Origin: DASUKM01 sp036278735
GTDB lineage: Bacteria > Acidobacteriota > Vicinamibacteria > Vicinamibacterales > 2-12-FULL-66-21
Length of the DNA: 64,000 bases
Assembly (NCBI GenBank): GCA_036278735.1
Contig: DASUKM010000050.1
Coordinates: 62,001-126,000 of the forward strand
Reading direction: 5' to 3'
Both the position numbers and the translations under genes were made by a program. Positions 33,077 to 41,438 of the stretch are shown here, in pieces (positions within the stretch are counted from its first letter, which is position 1; each line of letters starts with the position of its first letter). The notes under the pieces are model-generated. The model was not told where the DNA came from. It made no database searches and saw only the letters and a program-made list of their open reading frames with translations.

Positions 33077-33160
33077 TCCGCCCTCCGCCCTCCGCCCTCC
33101 GCCCTCCGCCCTCCGCCCTCCGCCTTCCGCCCTCCGCCCTCCGCCTTCCGCCCTCCGCCC
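33077..33160. repeat. Tandem 7-bp repeat array, unit TCCGCCC, 12 copies
   Basis: Twelve units of TCCGCCC/TCCGCCT in one phase, the reverse complement of GGGCGGA, so this is the only RGRCGGA-type array with its purine strand on minus. It lies in the divergent gap between DUF3052 and the PadR gene, about 60 nt upstream of the PadR start. Confidence 0.94.
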
Positions 33161-33181
33161 TCCGATCTTGCCCCTCACATC

Positions 33182-33210
33182 TTGACAATCATGATGAGCG
33201 CACGTTACCG
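33182..33210 (+). promoter_or_regulatory. Candidate promoter of the padR-ADOP 4 pair
   Basis: A perfect -35 TTGACA (33182-33187) is followed after 17 nt by a poor -10 (TTACCG). An 8-bp palindrome ATCATGAT lies right behind the -35 and could be part of a PadR operator. The start codon at 33219 would be within a few nucleotides of the transcription start. Confidence 0.35.
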
Positions 33211-33218
33211 TCTCCGGC

Positions 33219-33572
33219 ATGGCCAACGCCGACCGATCGAGCGAACCCACCACCGACGTCATCCAGGGCACCCTCGACCTGCTCATCCTGAAGACCCTGA
33301 GTCTCGGGCCGATGCACGGCTTCGGGATCGCCCGGCGCGTCGAGCAGATGTCCCGCGGCGTCTTCAAGGTGAATCCCGGGTCGTTGCTCACGGCGCTTCA
33401 GCGGCTCGATCGTGCGGGCTGGCTCGACGCGCAATGGCGCGAGACCGAAAACTCACGCCGCGCCAAGTTCTACACGCTCACCCGGGCGGGCCATCGGCAG
33501 CTCGACCTCGAAACCGCGGACTGGAAGCGCCGGGCGTCCGCGATCGCGCGGCTGCTCGACGCCGAAGGGTGA
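33219..33572 (+). CDS. PadR family transcriptional regulator
   Basis: A 117-residue PadR protein of the type most often found next to ADOP permeases: DVIQGTLDLLILKTLSLGPMHGFGIARRVEQMSRGVFKVNPGSLLTALQRLDRAGWLDAQW, then the wing (ENSRRAKFYTLTRAGHRQL) and a C-terminal helix. It differs clearly in sequence from the PadR at 20164-20490. Its TGA overlaps the GTG of permease 4. It is expected to sense a ligand and repress the pair. Confidence 0.93.
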   Translation: MANADRSSEPTTDVIQGTLDLLILKTLSLGPMHGFGIARRVEQMSRGVFKVNPGSLLTALQRLDRAGWLDAQWRETENSRRAKFYTLTRAGHRQLDLETADWKRRASAIARLLDAEG

Positions 33573-36220
33573 CGGCCGTGTCCCTGTGGCGGCAGGCGAC
33601 CCGCGGCCTCGGCGCGCTCCTCCACCGCCGCGCCGCGGATCGGGAGGTCGCCGACGAAGTGCAGCACTTTCTCGACGAGGCGGCGGCCGAGCATGTCGCC
33701 CGCGGCGTGTCGCCCGAGGAGGCGAGGCGGCTCGTGCGCCTCGAGGCGGGCCCTGCCGCCGCCGTCGGCGAGCAGGTACGCACCTCGACCTGGGAGTACG
33801 GGCTCGAGACCGCCGTTGCCGACCTGCGCTATGGCGCCCGACGCCTGCGCGCCGCCCCCGGCTTCACCCTCGTCAGCGTCGTCACGCTCGCGCTCGGGAT
33901 CGGGGCGAGCACGGCCATTTTCAGCGCCGTCAATCCGATCCTGTTCGAGCCGCTGCCGTACCCCGACGCCAGCCGGATTGCGATGATCTCGGACTTCGGC
34001 GCCCAGGGCACGCGGCTCGACGTCACGTTCGGCACCTACCGCGAAATCGCGGCGCGCAGCCGCTCGTTCGACGCGCTCGCCGTGATGCGACCGTGGCAGC
34101 CGACGCTCGTCGAGCGAGACCAGACCGAACGCCTCGACGGCCAGCGCGTCAGCGCCGCCTATTTCCAGGCGCTCGGCGTCGCGCCGCGCCTCGGCCGCGA
34201 CTTCCAGGATGCCGACGATCGCCTGCACGGTCCCGCCGTCGTCATCATCAGCCACCGGTTGTGGCGGCAACGGTTCGGCAGCGATCCGGCGGCCATCGGG
34301 CGGCCGATCCGGCTCGATGGGATCGAGTACACCGTCATCGGGGTGATGCCCGCCGGTTTCGAGAACGTCCTCGCGCCAGCGGCCGATGTGTGGACGCCCC
34401 TGCAGTACGATCGGACGCTGCCGTACGACGGCCGCGAGTGGGGGCATCATCTGAAGATGGTCGGCCGGCTCCGGACCGGCGTCGCGGTGAACGGCGCCCG
34501 CCGCGAGATGGCCGAGATTGCGGCCCGGCGTCTGCCGGCGTTCCCGCGGCCGCCGTGGGCCGAATTCAGCCGCGGCCTTCTTGTCACGACGCTGCAGGCG
34601 GACATCACGCAGGCCGTGCGACCGGCGCTGCTCGCCGTGCTCGGCGCGGTGCTGCTCGTGCTGGCCATCGGATGCGTGAACGTGACGAATCTGCTGCTCG
34701 CGCGCGGAGTGCGGCGCCGCGGCGAGTTCGCGGTGCGGGTCGCGCTCGGGGCCGGCCGTTCGCGGCTGCTCCGCCAACTGCTCGCCGAAACCTTGCTCCT
34801 GGCGGGCGCCGGCGGTGCGCTCGGTCTCGGCGTGGCCGCCTTCGGCGTGCGCGCGCTCGTCGCGTTGAGCCCGGCCGGACTTCCGCGCGTCGAGGCCATT
34901 CACGTCGATCGGACGGTCTTCCTGTTCGCCGTCCTCCTGACGACGGTGATTGGCGTGCTGGTCGGGATGCTCCCGGCGCTCCAGGCGCTGCGCAGCAATC
35001 TGCAGGACGGCCTGCAGCAGACCGGCCGGCGCAGCACCGGTGGGCATCGGCTGGCGCGCGGCGCGCTCGTGGTCGGGGAGGTCGCGCTCGCCTGCGTGCT
35101 GCTCGTCGGCGCGGGCCTGCTGTTCCGCAGCTTGCAGCGGCTCTTCGCGGTCCCCACGGGGTTCGATGCCTCCCGCGTCCTCACGATGCAGGTGGTCGGG
35201 TCGGACGCGCGCGTGGCCGACGCCGCCGCCCGCCTCGCCTTCTTCGACCAGGCGCTGCAGAAAGTCGAGGCGGTGCCGGGCGTGGAGACCGCCGCCTTCA
35301 CGAGCCAGTTGCCGCTCAGCGGCGACCTCGACGGCTACGGCGCGCACTTCGAAATCGATCGCGACGCCTCGACGCGCGACGGCGTGCTCCGCTACGCGGT
35401 CACGGCCGACTACTTCCGCGTGCTGCGCATCCCGCTCGTGCGCGGGCGGCTGCTGAGCGCGCACGACGACGCCGGCGCACGGCGCGTCGCCTTGATCAAC
35501 GCGTCGCTCGCCGCCACGAAGTTCCGCGGCACGGATCCCATCGGCCAGCGCTTCGTCTTCGGCGACGACCCCACGTGGTACACCATTGTCGGCGTCGTGG
35601 GGGACGTGCGGCAGACGTCGTTGGCGGTGGCCGGACAGGATGCGATCTATCTGACGCCGGCCCAGGGCGCCTCGAACAACCGCACGATGTCGCTCGTCGC
35701 GCGTACGCGCGCCGACCCGCGGCCGCTGATCCCCATGGTGCGCGCCGCGATCTGGTCGGTGGACAGAGAGGAGGCGATCGTCCGCTCCGCGACGATGGCC
35801 GATCTCGTCGAGCGGACGGAGGCCGATCGCCGTTTCGCGCTGACCCTCTTCGAAGCGTTCGCGCTCTCGGCCCTGCTGCTCGCCGCGCTGGGAATCTACG
35901 GCGTGCTCTCGGGCAGCGTGACCGAACGGACGCGCGAACTCGGCGTCCGTGCCGCGCTGGGCGCGTCGCGCACCAGCATTCTCCGGCTCGTCGTCCGCCA
36001 GGGCATGATGCTGACCGGCGCAGGCGTGGTCGCCGGGATCGCCGGCGCCGCCGCGGCCAGCCAGGCGCTCGTCTCGATGCTGTTCGGCATCACGGCGCTC
36101 GACGCCGTCACGTACGCAGCCGTCGTCGCCGTGCTGTTTGGGGTCGCCGCGATGGCGTGTCTCGTGCCCGCGTGGCGGGCGGCGCGCATCGATCCGTGCA
36201 TCACGTTGCGGGCCGAGTAG
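33569..36220 (+). CDS. ADOP-type FtsX/MacB permease 4, coupled to PadR
   Basis: An 883-residue orphan permease with a type-1 prefix (REVADEVQHFLDEAAAEHVARGVSPEEARRLVRLE) and two FtsX/MacB modules; helices begin at GFTLVSVVTLALGIGASTAIFSAVNPILF, and the protein ends LVPAWRAARIDPCITLR. The GTG at 33569 overlaps the PadR stop as GTGA; a second GTG at 33578 is possible, but the same overlap at 20167 supports the first. No ATPase is adjacent. A weak dyad at 36232-36254 between it and the convergent FAD gene may help termination. Confidence 0.9.
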   Translation: MTAVSLWRQATRGLGALLHRRAADREVADEVQHFLDEAAAEHVARGVSPEEARRLVRLEAGPAAAVGEQVRTSTWEYGLETAVADLRYGARRLRAAPGFTLVSVVTLALGIGASTAIFSAVNPILFEPLPYPDASRIAMISDFGAQGTRLDVTFGTYREIAARSRSFDALAVMRPWQPTLVERDQTERLDGQRVSAAYFQALGVAPRLGRDFQDADDRLHGPAVVIISHRLWRQRFGSDPAAIGRPIRLDGIEYTVIGVMPAGFENVLAPAADVWTPLQYDRTLPYDGREWGHHLKMVGRLRTGVAVNGARREMAEIAARRLPAFPRPPWAEFSRGLLVTTLQADITQAVRPALLAVLGAVLLVLAIGCVNVTNLLLARGVRRRGEFAVRVALGAGRSRLLRQLLAETLLLAGAGGALGLGVAAFGVRALVALSPAGLPRVEAIHVDRTVFLFAVLLTTVIGVLVGMLPALQALRSNLQDGLQQTGRRSTGGHRLARGALVVGEVALACVLLVGAGLLFRSLQRLFAVPTGFDASRVLTMQVVGSDARVADAAARLAFFDQALQKVEAVPGVETAAFTSQLPLSGDLDGYGAHFEIDRDASTRDGVLRYAVTADYFRVLRIPLVRGRLLSAHDDAGARRVALINASLAATKFRGTDPIGQRFVFGDDPTWYTIVGVVGDVRQTSLAVAGQDAIYLTPAQGASNNRTMSLVARTRADPRPLIPMVRAAIWSVDREEAIVRSATMADLVERTEADRRFALTLFEAFALSALLLAALGIYGVLSGSVTERTRELGVRAALGASRTSILRLVVRQGMMLTGAGVVAGIAGAAAASQALVSMLFGITALDAVTYAAVVAVLFGVAAMACLVPAWRAARIDPCITLRAE

Positions 36221-36256
36221 CGTCCCTCGGTCGCCCGACGCGTCAACGCGGGCGGA

Positions 36257-37834
36257 CTACGCCGACGTCGCCCTCGCGCCGGGGCGCAGCCCCTGGGTGT
36301 CGAAGTAATCGGTCAGCCGCCGCGGATCGCTCCGGCGATCCGCCATCGCGACGTAGCCGTCGGGCCGCACGAGATACGCGGCGTCGCGGATGAGGCCGCA
36401 CCGGTCCATCGCGGGAACCCACGGAAAGCCGTGCAACGGGATCCGCCGGCTGGCGCATGCCTGGACGAGAGCTGCCCGCGGCTCGCCGTACACGTGCACC
36501 TGCCACGCCAACGACGTCAGCGGCGAGAAATTGTCGTCCCCCGACGGCAGCGGGACCCACGGCAGGCGATCGCCTCCCTGGACGGCTCCCGCCGCCCCCT
36601 CGCTCAGAGGGCTCTCGCGGTACTGGATGCCAATCTGCGAGACCGTGCGGAAAACGAACTGCCGCACCGCGGGCGCGCGCATCAGGAGCGGCGCCAGTCG
36701 CGGCAGCACCCACGTCCGCATGGATTGCCTGACGAATCCCGGCTTCGTGACGAACGTGAACACGCGATCGGTGGTGTCGACGAGTTGCCGCGCGAACGCA
36801 ATCCGCTCCGGTTCGTAACTGTCGAGGAGGCTCTCGCGGGCCCGCCCCTTCACCACGTCGGCGATCTTCCACGCGAGGTTGACCGCATCGCCGATGCCAG
36901 TGTTCATCCCCTGCGCGCCGACCGGACTGTGGATGTGCCCGGCGTCTCCGAGCAGGAAGGCGCGCCCGTTCCGGAACCGGTTGGCCACGCGGTGGTGCAC
37001 GCGGTACGGCGAGAACCAGTTCACGGTCCTGATGGCCAGCTTCAACTCGTCGACCGGGCGCTGCGCGATGTCTTCGAACGTGAGGTCCGCGCCCGGATCG
37101 GCCCGGACCGTGCCGACGAGGCGCACGCGGCCCGCACCCTGCATGGGGAAGACGACCAGAATCTCGGTCGTGCTGAGATCCAGGTTCACCTCGCCGTTGG
37201 CCGCCGGCCCGTCGGCCAGGACGTCGGCCACATAGAACAGCTCGGGATACGTGCCGCCTGGAAATCCGATCCCGGTCTGCTCCCGAACCGTGGAGTGCGC
37301 GCCGTCGCAGCCGGCAATCCACCGCGCCTCGACGATCTCCTCGGTCCCATCCGCGCGCGCGATCGTTGCGTGCACGCCGTCGCGCGACGGCTCGAAGCCG
37401 AGCAACGTCGTCTCCCGTTCGACATCAGTGCCGCATGCGGCGAGGCAATCGCTCAGCCAGCGCTCGTGATCCCCCTGCGCGAAGTCGACGATGAAGGGAA
37501 ACGGCGTCAGGCCGGTGCCGACGTTGCCAAACGGCACATGCGCGGCGACCTGCCCCTTGACCCAGAGATTGACGCCGGTCATCTTCACGCCGCCGGCGAG
37601 TACCGCGCCGGCGATGCCCATCTGCCGGTAGAACTCGAGGGTGCGCGCCTGGATCCCGAGCGCGCGCGAGTAGGGCGCCGGTCCCGGCGTCTTGTCGATG
37701 ATCCGCACGGCGACGCCGAGCCGCGCGAGCCACAGCGCCAGGGCGAGTCCGGTCGGTCCGGCGCCGACGACGAGGACGGCGGGAGCCCCGCCAGGGGCGA
37801 CCCGGCTCCCGGCGCGATCGCCGCCCGTCATCAT
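36257..37834 (-). CDS. FAD-dependent aromatic hydroxylase, PCP/3-HPP hydroxylase type
   Basis: A 525-residue group A flavin monooxygenase of the long type (pentachlorophenol 4-monooxygenase, 3-hydroxyphenylpropionate hydroxylase, tetracycline hydroxylases). Motifs: VGAGPTGLALALWLARLG at the N-terminus, GCDGAHSTVREQTGI, and LLGDAGHIHSPVGAQGMNTGIGDAVNLAWKI, all intact. The C-terminal ~120 residues form the thioredoxin-like domain of this subgroup (ASRRIPLHGFPWVPAMDRCGLIRDAAYLVRPDGYVA). NAD(P)H-dependent hydroxylation of a phenolic compound is the likely reaction. It starts at an ATGA overlap with the DUF2277 gene. Confidence 0.87.
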   Translation of the reverse strand: MMTGGDRAGSRVAPGGAPAVLVVGAGPTGLALALWLARLGVAVRIIDKTPGPAPYSRALGIQARTLEFYRQMGIAGAVLAGGVKMTGVNLWVKGQVAAHVPFGNVGTGLTPFPFIVDFAQGDHERWLSDCLAACGTDVERETTLLGFEPSRDGVHATIARADGTEEIVEARWIAGCDGAHSTVREQTGIGFPGGTYPELFYVADVLADGPAANGEVNLDLSTTEILVVFPMQGAGRVRLVGTVRADPGADLTFEDIAQRPVDELKLAIRTVNWFSPYRVHHRVANRFRNGRAFLLGDAGHIHSPVGAQGMNTGIGDAVNLAWKIADVVKGRARESLLDSYEPERIAFARQLVDTTDRVFTFVTKPGFVRQSMRTWVLPRLAPLLMRAPAVRQFVFRTVSQIGIQYRESPLSEGAAGAVQGGDRLPWVPLPSGDDNFSPLTSLAWQVHVYGEPRAALVQACASRRIPLHGFPWVPAMDRCGLIRDAAYLVRPDGYVAMADRRSDPRRLTDYFDTQGLRPGARATSA

Positions 37835-38115
37835 GCCGCGTCGCCGGGTTGGGGAAACCGGCGCGCGGAGCGGGCTCGGGCCTTTTCGCGCTCCAGATCC
37901 CGATTGCGCGGGAGGGCAGACGTCGTCAACGACGCGAGCAGCCGTTCGGCCGCGGCGGCGACGTCGTCAACGGCGCGATCGAAGGCGGCCGCGTTCGATC
38001 GGGACGGACGGGTCGTGCCGCTCAACTTGCGGACGAATTGCAGGGCCGACGCGCGGACCTCGTCGGCGGTGGCCGGGGGATCGAAATTGGCGAGGGTTCT
38101 GATGTTGCGGCACAT
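37831..38115 (-). CDS. DUF2277 domain protein
   Basis: A 94-residue member of DUF2277: MCRNIRTLANFDPPATADEV, then RASALQFVRKLSGTTRPS and a helical middle, with a basic C-terminal tail. The MCRNI start is the family hallmark. Function unknown; homologues are often next to oxygenases or SDRs, as here. Coupled by ATGA to the downstream FAD hydroxylase. No Shine-Dalgarno sequence; TAAAAT ends 9 nt before the ATG. Confidence 0.9.
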   Translation of the reverse strand: MCRNIRTLANFDPPATADEVRASALQFVRKLSGTTRPSRSNAAAFDRAVDDVAAAAERLLASLTTSALPRNRDLEREKARARSARRFPQPGDAA

Positions 38116-38127
38116 TCTGCCGCGATT

Positions 38128-38895
38128 TTAGCGCGAATGCGCGCCCGACGGCGGGTCGGCGCCGACCGACGTGTAGTACTCCGCGACCCGTTCGCGCGCA
38201 CCGGTTCGCGTGTAGACGTCCGGCGCACGCGTCTCGATCACCTGCGCGATGACGGCCGCCACCTCCTCGGCGCTTTGCGAGGCCGGGAAGCTGCGGGAAT
38301 CGGGGCCGCCGTGCATCGCGTTCAATCCGAAATCCGTGCGGACGACCCCCGGCGAGACGAGCGAGTACTGGACGCCGGGATGCGTCTCCTGCACTTCTGC
38401 CCGGAACGTCGCGGTGATCGCGTTCAGAAAGTGCTTGGCGCCGCAATAGGCCGACCGGATCGTCGCCATCGGCATCCGGCCGAGCAGCGAGGAGACGTTG
38501 ATGATCTGCCCGTCGCCGCGCGTCTTGAAGTGCGGGAGCGTCTCCTGCATCCCGTACAGCGCGGAATACACGTTCGCGCGCATCATCGTGTCGACGTCAT
38601 CGTCGGTCAGTTCCGACGGATTGCGCGAGATGCCCTGGCCGGCGTTGTTGACCCAGACGTCGATCCGACCGACGCGCGCGACGGTCTCGTCGACCACGCG
38701 CCGCACCTGATCGCGCCGTGCGACGTCGGCGACGACGACGTGGGCAGAGGGACCGCATTTCGAGGCGACCGCTTCCAGCGCTGCCTTCCGGCGCGCCACG
38801 AGCACGACCGTCGTGCCGCGGCTGGCGAGCAATTCGGCCAACGCGGCGCCGATGCCGGAGCTCGCTCCCGTGATCACGACGACCCGATCCGCCAT
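38128..38895 (-). CDS. Short-chain dehydrogenase/reductase (classical SDR)
   Basis: A 255-residue Rossmann enzyme. It has the TGASSGIG cofactor loop (about 9-16), NNAG, the catalytic Ser in INVSSLLG, and YCGAK (YxxxK) in AYCGAKHFLNA. ARRKAALE after strand 2 suggests NADP(H). The C-terminus has SLVSPGVVRTDF. Substrate unknown. It lies 12 nt upstream of DUF2277 and forms a unit with it and the FAD hydroxylase. The 224 nt upstream (38896-39119) hold no supported gene. Confidence 0.9.
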   Translation of the reverse strand: MADRVVVITGASSGIGAALAELLASRGTTVVLVARRKAALEAVASKCGPSAHVVVADVARRDQVRRVVDETVARVGRIDVWVNNAGQGISRNPSELTDDDVDTMMRANVYSALYGMQETLPHFKTRGDGQIINVSSLLGRMPMATIRSAYCGAKHFLNAITATFRAEVQETHPGVQYSLVSPGVVRTDFGLNAMHGGPDSRSFPASQSAEEVAAVIAQVIETRAPDVYTRTGARERVAEYYTSVGADPPSGAHSR

Positions 38896-39100
38896 GGAGC
38901 GATCTTACCCGTATTCAGGCGTGCGCCGGCCCCGGATCGACGTCACGCTCACCCAGTCGTCTCCGCACCCATGCACGCCTGAACGGCGGCAGCCGGACCA
39001 TGACAAATGCGGCGAGCGCGCCCATGAAGACCGCGAAGATTCATCAGCGCGCCTTCTTCCGCGCGGGACCGTCCTCCGTCGAGGACACTTTTGCAAGAAA

Positions 39101-39114
39101 CAAGATCTGACCCC
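39101..39114. other. GGGGTCAGATCTTG motif
   Basis: CAAGATCTGACCCC stands 5 nt downstream of the glycosidase stop, in an otherwise featureless gap. I recall similar GGGGTCAGATCTT sequences as dispersed motifs in bacterial genomes, but there is only one copy here and no transposase, so nothing more is claimed. Confidence 0.2.
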
Positions 39115-39119
39115 GGCGG

Positions 39120-40805
39120 TTAGTCGGGGACGTCGCCGTCCGGCCCGATCCAGTCGTATCGGCGCGTCTCGCCCATCAGGCGCCATTCGGCGGGCCACGT
39201 GGTGCGTTGCCAATCGATCGGTTCGCCGAGCGCGTGCGGACGTGAGGCGAGCGCCAGGGCGGCGCGCAGGTCGCGCGCCTGCGCGGGGCCGACCGCGTCG
39301 GGGGCCAGCGACACGAACAGCGACGTCGCACTGCGCGCGACCAGATCCAGCCACTGCCGGTTGTTCGCCCACGCGATCGCGTTCGTGACGCCGACGCAAT
39401 CGGGATCCGCCGCATGGAACGCGCCGTGCTGAAGGCCGCGGAACGCGAGCGTGTTCACCCCCATCTTCCGCGTCCGCGCCCAGGCCGTGCCGCTCGTGTC
39501 GTCGCCGATCCGGCAGATCTCGAAGAGTCCCGCCGAGAGATGACCGATCGTGTTGCAGCCGAGGACGACTCCGTCCCCCGCCGCCGCGCGAATGGTTCGA
39601 TACAGGTCCCCGATCACCTCGGCGGTCGTGCGCGACGGGCCGGCGGCAAACGTCCACCCGCGTGTCGTCAGCGTGGTGCCCATCTGAACGCCCCATCGGC
39701 CGAACAGATCGAAGGTGGAGTAGTCGTGCTTGACGAGGTCGAATCCCCATGCGCGCAGCCGTGCGATATCGTCGTGCACCTTGCGGGACGCTTCGGGCAC
39801 CGTTGGATCGAGGCACGCGGGGTCGCGCGGAAGCCGCCAGCCTGCCGGCGTCTCGGGCGCCGCCTGCAGCGGCCGAATCCAGATGCCGGGACGCGCGCCC
39901 GCCGCGCGCATGCGATCCGCGACGTGCGCCATGTCGCCGAACTTCGCGTTGCCGCGATCCCACACGCCAGCCTGCCCGCGGTCTTCGCGCTCCGGCTGCC
40001 ACCCATCGTCGATGACGGCGAACGGACGGTTGCCGCCGGGGGGCGACAGGTCGACGATGCGCCGGGCATCGGCGAGCACGGTGGCCGCGCTGTTGTTGCC
40101 GTAGGCCCAGTACCAGTCGTTGCTGCCGTATGCGGGCTCGGCGGGCAGCCTCGGCCGCGCGCACAACTCGCGGCAGAATGCGTGCAGCGCCGCGAAGGGG
40201 GATTCGTCGGTCCGCCCCGGCCTGCAGCGCGCGGCGCAGACGTCGAGCGAGCGGTCGCCGAGGTGCACGCCGGCGCCGCCACTGCGCACGTCAGCGAAGA
40301 GGCTGATGCCCTCGCGATCGATTTGCCAGAAACAGAGCGCCGCCGCGCCCGTCTCGACGCCGTAGGCGTGGGTCGCGCCTCCGTCGTACGCGGCAAAGTA
40401 CCACGGCATCGCACGGTCCGGGACGAGGCCGCGCCATTCGAGATCGCCATAGCCGCGCTCCCAGGCGTCGCCGAGCACCAGCCGCACCACGGCTGTCGGT
40501 CCGCGCCAGCGCAGGTGCAGCCGAGTGACAGCGACACCAGGCGCGGCCAGCCGGACCCGGAGCGCCGCCGGGCCCTCGATGGTCACGACTACCGCGTCGC
40601 CGCGCCAGACGCCCCCCGCCAGCGAGAGCCGGCGATCGCCCGCCTCGGTATTCGCCGTGACCGCGTCGGGCTGGCGGCGGATGTCGAGAAAGCCGGCGCG
40701 GGGCGGCGCTGGTGGCCGCGCCGCCCGTGCACCACCCACGCCCGGCAGCGAAAGCCCGATGCCCGCAAGGCCGGTCTCCCGCAAAAACTCGCGCCGGGAT
40801 CTCAT
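39120..40805 (-). CDS. Tat-exported glycoside hydrolase, GH27/36 (alpha-galactosidase)-like
   Basis: A 561-residue protein with a twin-arginine-type signal (MRSRREFLRETGLAGIGLSL). A beta-sandwich N-terminal part (to ~residue 200) precedes a TIM barrel with NDWYWAYGNNS, FAVIDDGWQ, PGIWIRPLQ and GFDLVKHDYSTFDLFGRWG; the Asp in KHDY is the expected nucleophile of clan GH-D. The later GDDTSGTAW could carry the acid/base. Alpha-galactosidase or a related glycosidase is the best call; the exact family is uncertain. Its ATG overlaps the Tag stop (ATGA), an odd functional pairing. Confidence 0.75.
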   Translation of the reverse strand: MRSRREFLRETGLAGIGLSLPGVGGARAARPPAPPRAGFLDIRRQPDAVTANTEAGDRRLSLAGGVWRGDAVVVTIEGPAALRVRLAAPGVAVTRLHLRWRGPTAVVRLVLGDAWERGYGDLEWRGLVPDRAMPWYFAAYDGGATHAYGVETGAAALCFWQIDREGISLFADVRSGGAGVHLGDRSLDVCAARCRPGRTDESPFAALHAFCRELCARPRLPAEPAYGSNDWYWAYGNNSAATVLADARRIVDLSPPGGNRPFAVIDDGWQPEREDRGQAGVWDRGNAKFGDMAHVADRMRAAGARPGIWIRPLQAAPETPAGWRLPRDPACLDPTVPEASRKVHDDIARLRAWGFDLVKHDYSTFDLFGRWGVQMGTTLTTRGWTFAAGPSRTTAEVIGDLYRTIRAAAGDGVVLGCNTIGHLSAGLFEICRIGDDTSGTAWARTRKMGVNTLAFRGLQHGAFHAADPDCVGVTNAIAWANNRQWLDLVARSATSLFVSLAPDAVGPAQARDLRAALALASRPHALGEPIDWQRTTWPAEWRLMGETRRYDWIGPDGDVPD

Positions 40806-41401
40806 CGGCCGCGCCGGCCGACCCGCTCGTACCGGAAGCAGTCGGTGGTGTGATCGTTGACCATGCCCACCGCCTGCATGAACGCGTAGCAGATCGTCGA
40901 GCCGACGAACGTGAACCCGCGCCGCAGCAGGTCGCGGCTGAACGCGTCGGATTCGGCGGTGCGGGCGGGCACCTGGCGCACCGCGGTCCACCCGTTCACA
41001 CGCGGCTGCCCATCGACAAAACGCCACGCGTAGGCGTCGAAGCTGCCGTGCTCGTCCTGCACGCGCAGAAACGCCTTCGCGTTCCCGACCGCGCTGGCGA
41101 TCTTCAACCGGTTTCGCACGATGCCGGGATTGCCGAGCAGGCGTTCGACGCGCGCAGGGGTGAAGCGCGCCACGGTGGCCGGATCGAAACCGGCAAACGC
41201 GTCGCGGTACGCGTCCCGTTTCTTCAGGATCGTCTCCCAGCTCAAGCCGGCCTGCGCCCCCTCGAGAATCAGGAACTCGAACAGGCGCGCGTCGTCGTGG
41301 ACCGGGACACCCCACTCGCGATCGTGATACGCGATCCCGAGCGGCGTGTGCGCCCACGCGCAGCGGCGCGGCGCCTCCGGCGGCGGGCTGGAAACCGGCA
41401 C
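40802..41401 (-). CDS. tag: DNA-3-methyladenine glycosylase I
   Basis: A 199-residue Tag-type base-excision repair enzyme that removes 3-methyladenine from alkylated DNA. The zinc-binding residues are present: Cys in RRCAWAH, His in AYHDREWGVP, and the late HTTDC. The catalytic-pocket LEGAQAGLSWETILKKR (with its Glu) and the FVGSTICYAFMQAVGMVNDH helix are typical. The length matches the family (~190). It is coupled to the glycosidase gene by ATGA overlap and follows the GH43 gene closely. Confidence 0.95.
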   Translation of the reverse strand: MPVSSPPPEAPRRCAWAHTPLGIAYHDREWGVPVHDDARLFEFLILEGAQAGLSWETILKKRDAYRDAFAGFDPATVARFTPARVERLLGNPGIVRNRLKIASAVGNAKAFLRVQDEHGSFDAYAWRFVDGQPRVNGWTAVRQVPARTAESDAFSRDLLRRGFTFVGSTICYAFMQAVGMVNDHTTDCFRYERVGRRGR

Positions 41402-41438
41402 GGCTCTCCCCCTGTCACGACCTGTTCCGCCCCCGGCC

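Noticed and set aside
32976..33188. N-terminal extension of DUF3052
   Set aside because: It is translated repeat (RRAEGGR...), while the family starts at MAGYSG with a good ribosome-binding sequence.
38930..39045. Short minus-strand frame with a hydrophobic stretch (MGALAAFVMVRLPPF)
   Set aside because: Only 36 codons, stops directly upstream, no ribosome-binding site and no coupling to a neighbour; possibly a gene remnant but not supportable.
39101..39114. GGGGTCAGATCTTG as a transposon remnant
   Set aside because: Single copy, no terminal repeats and no transposase within the window.
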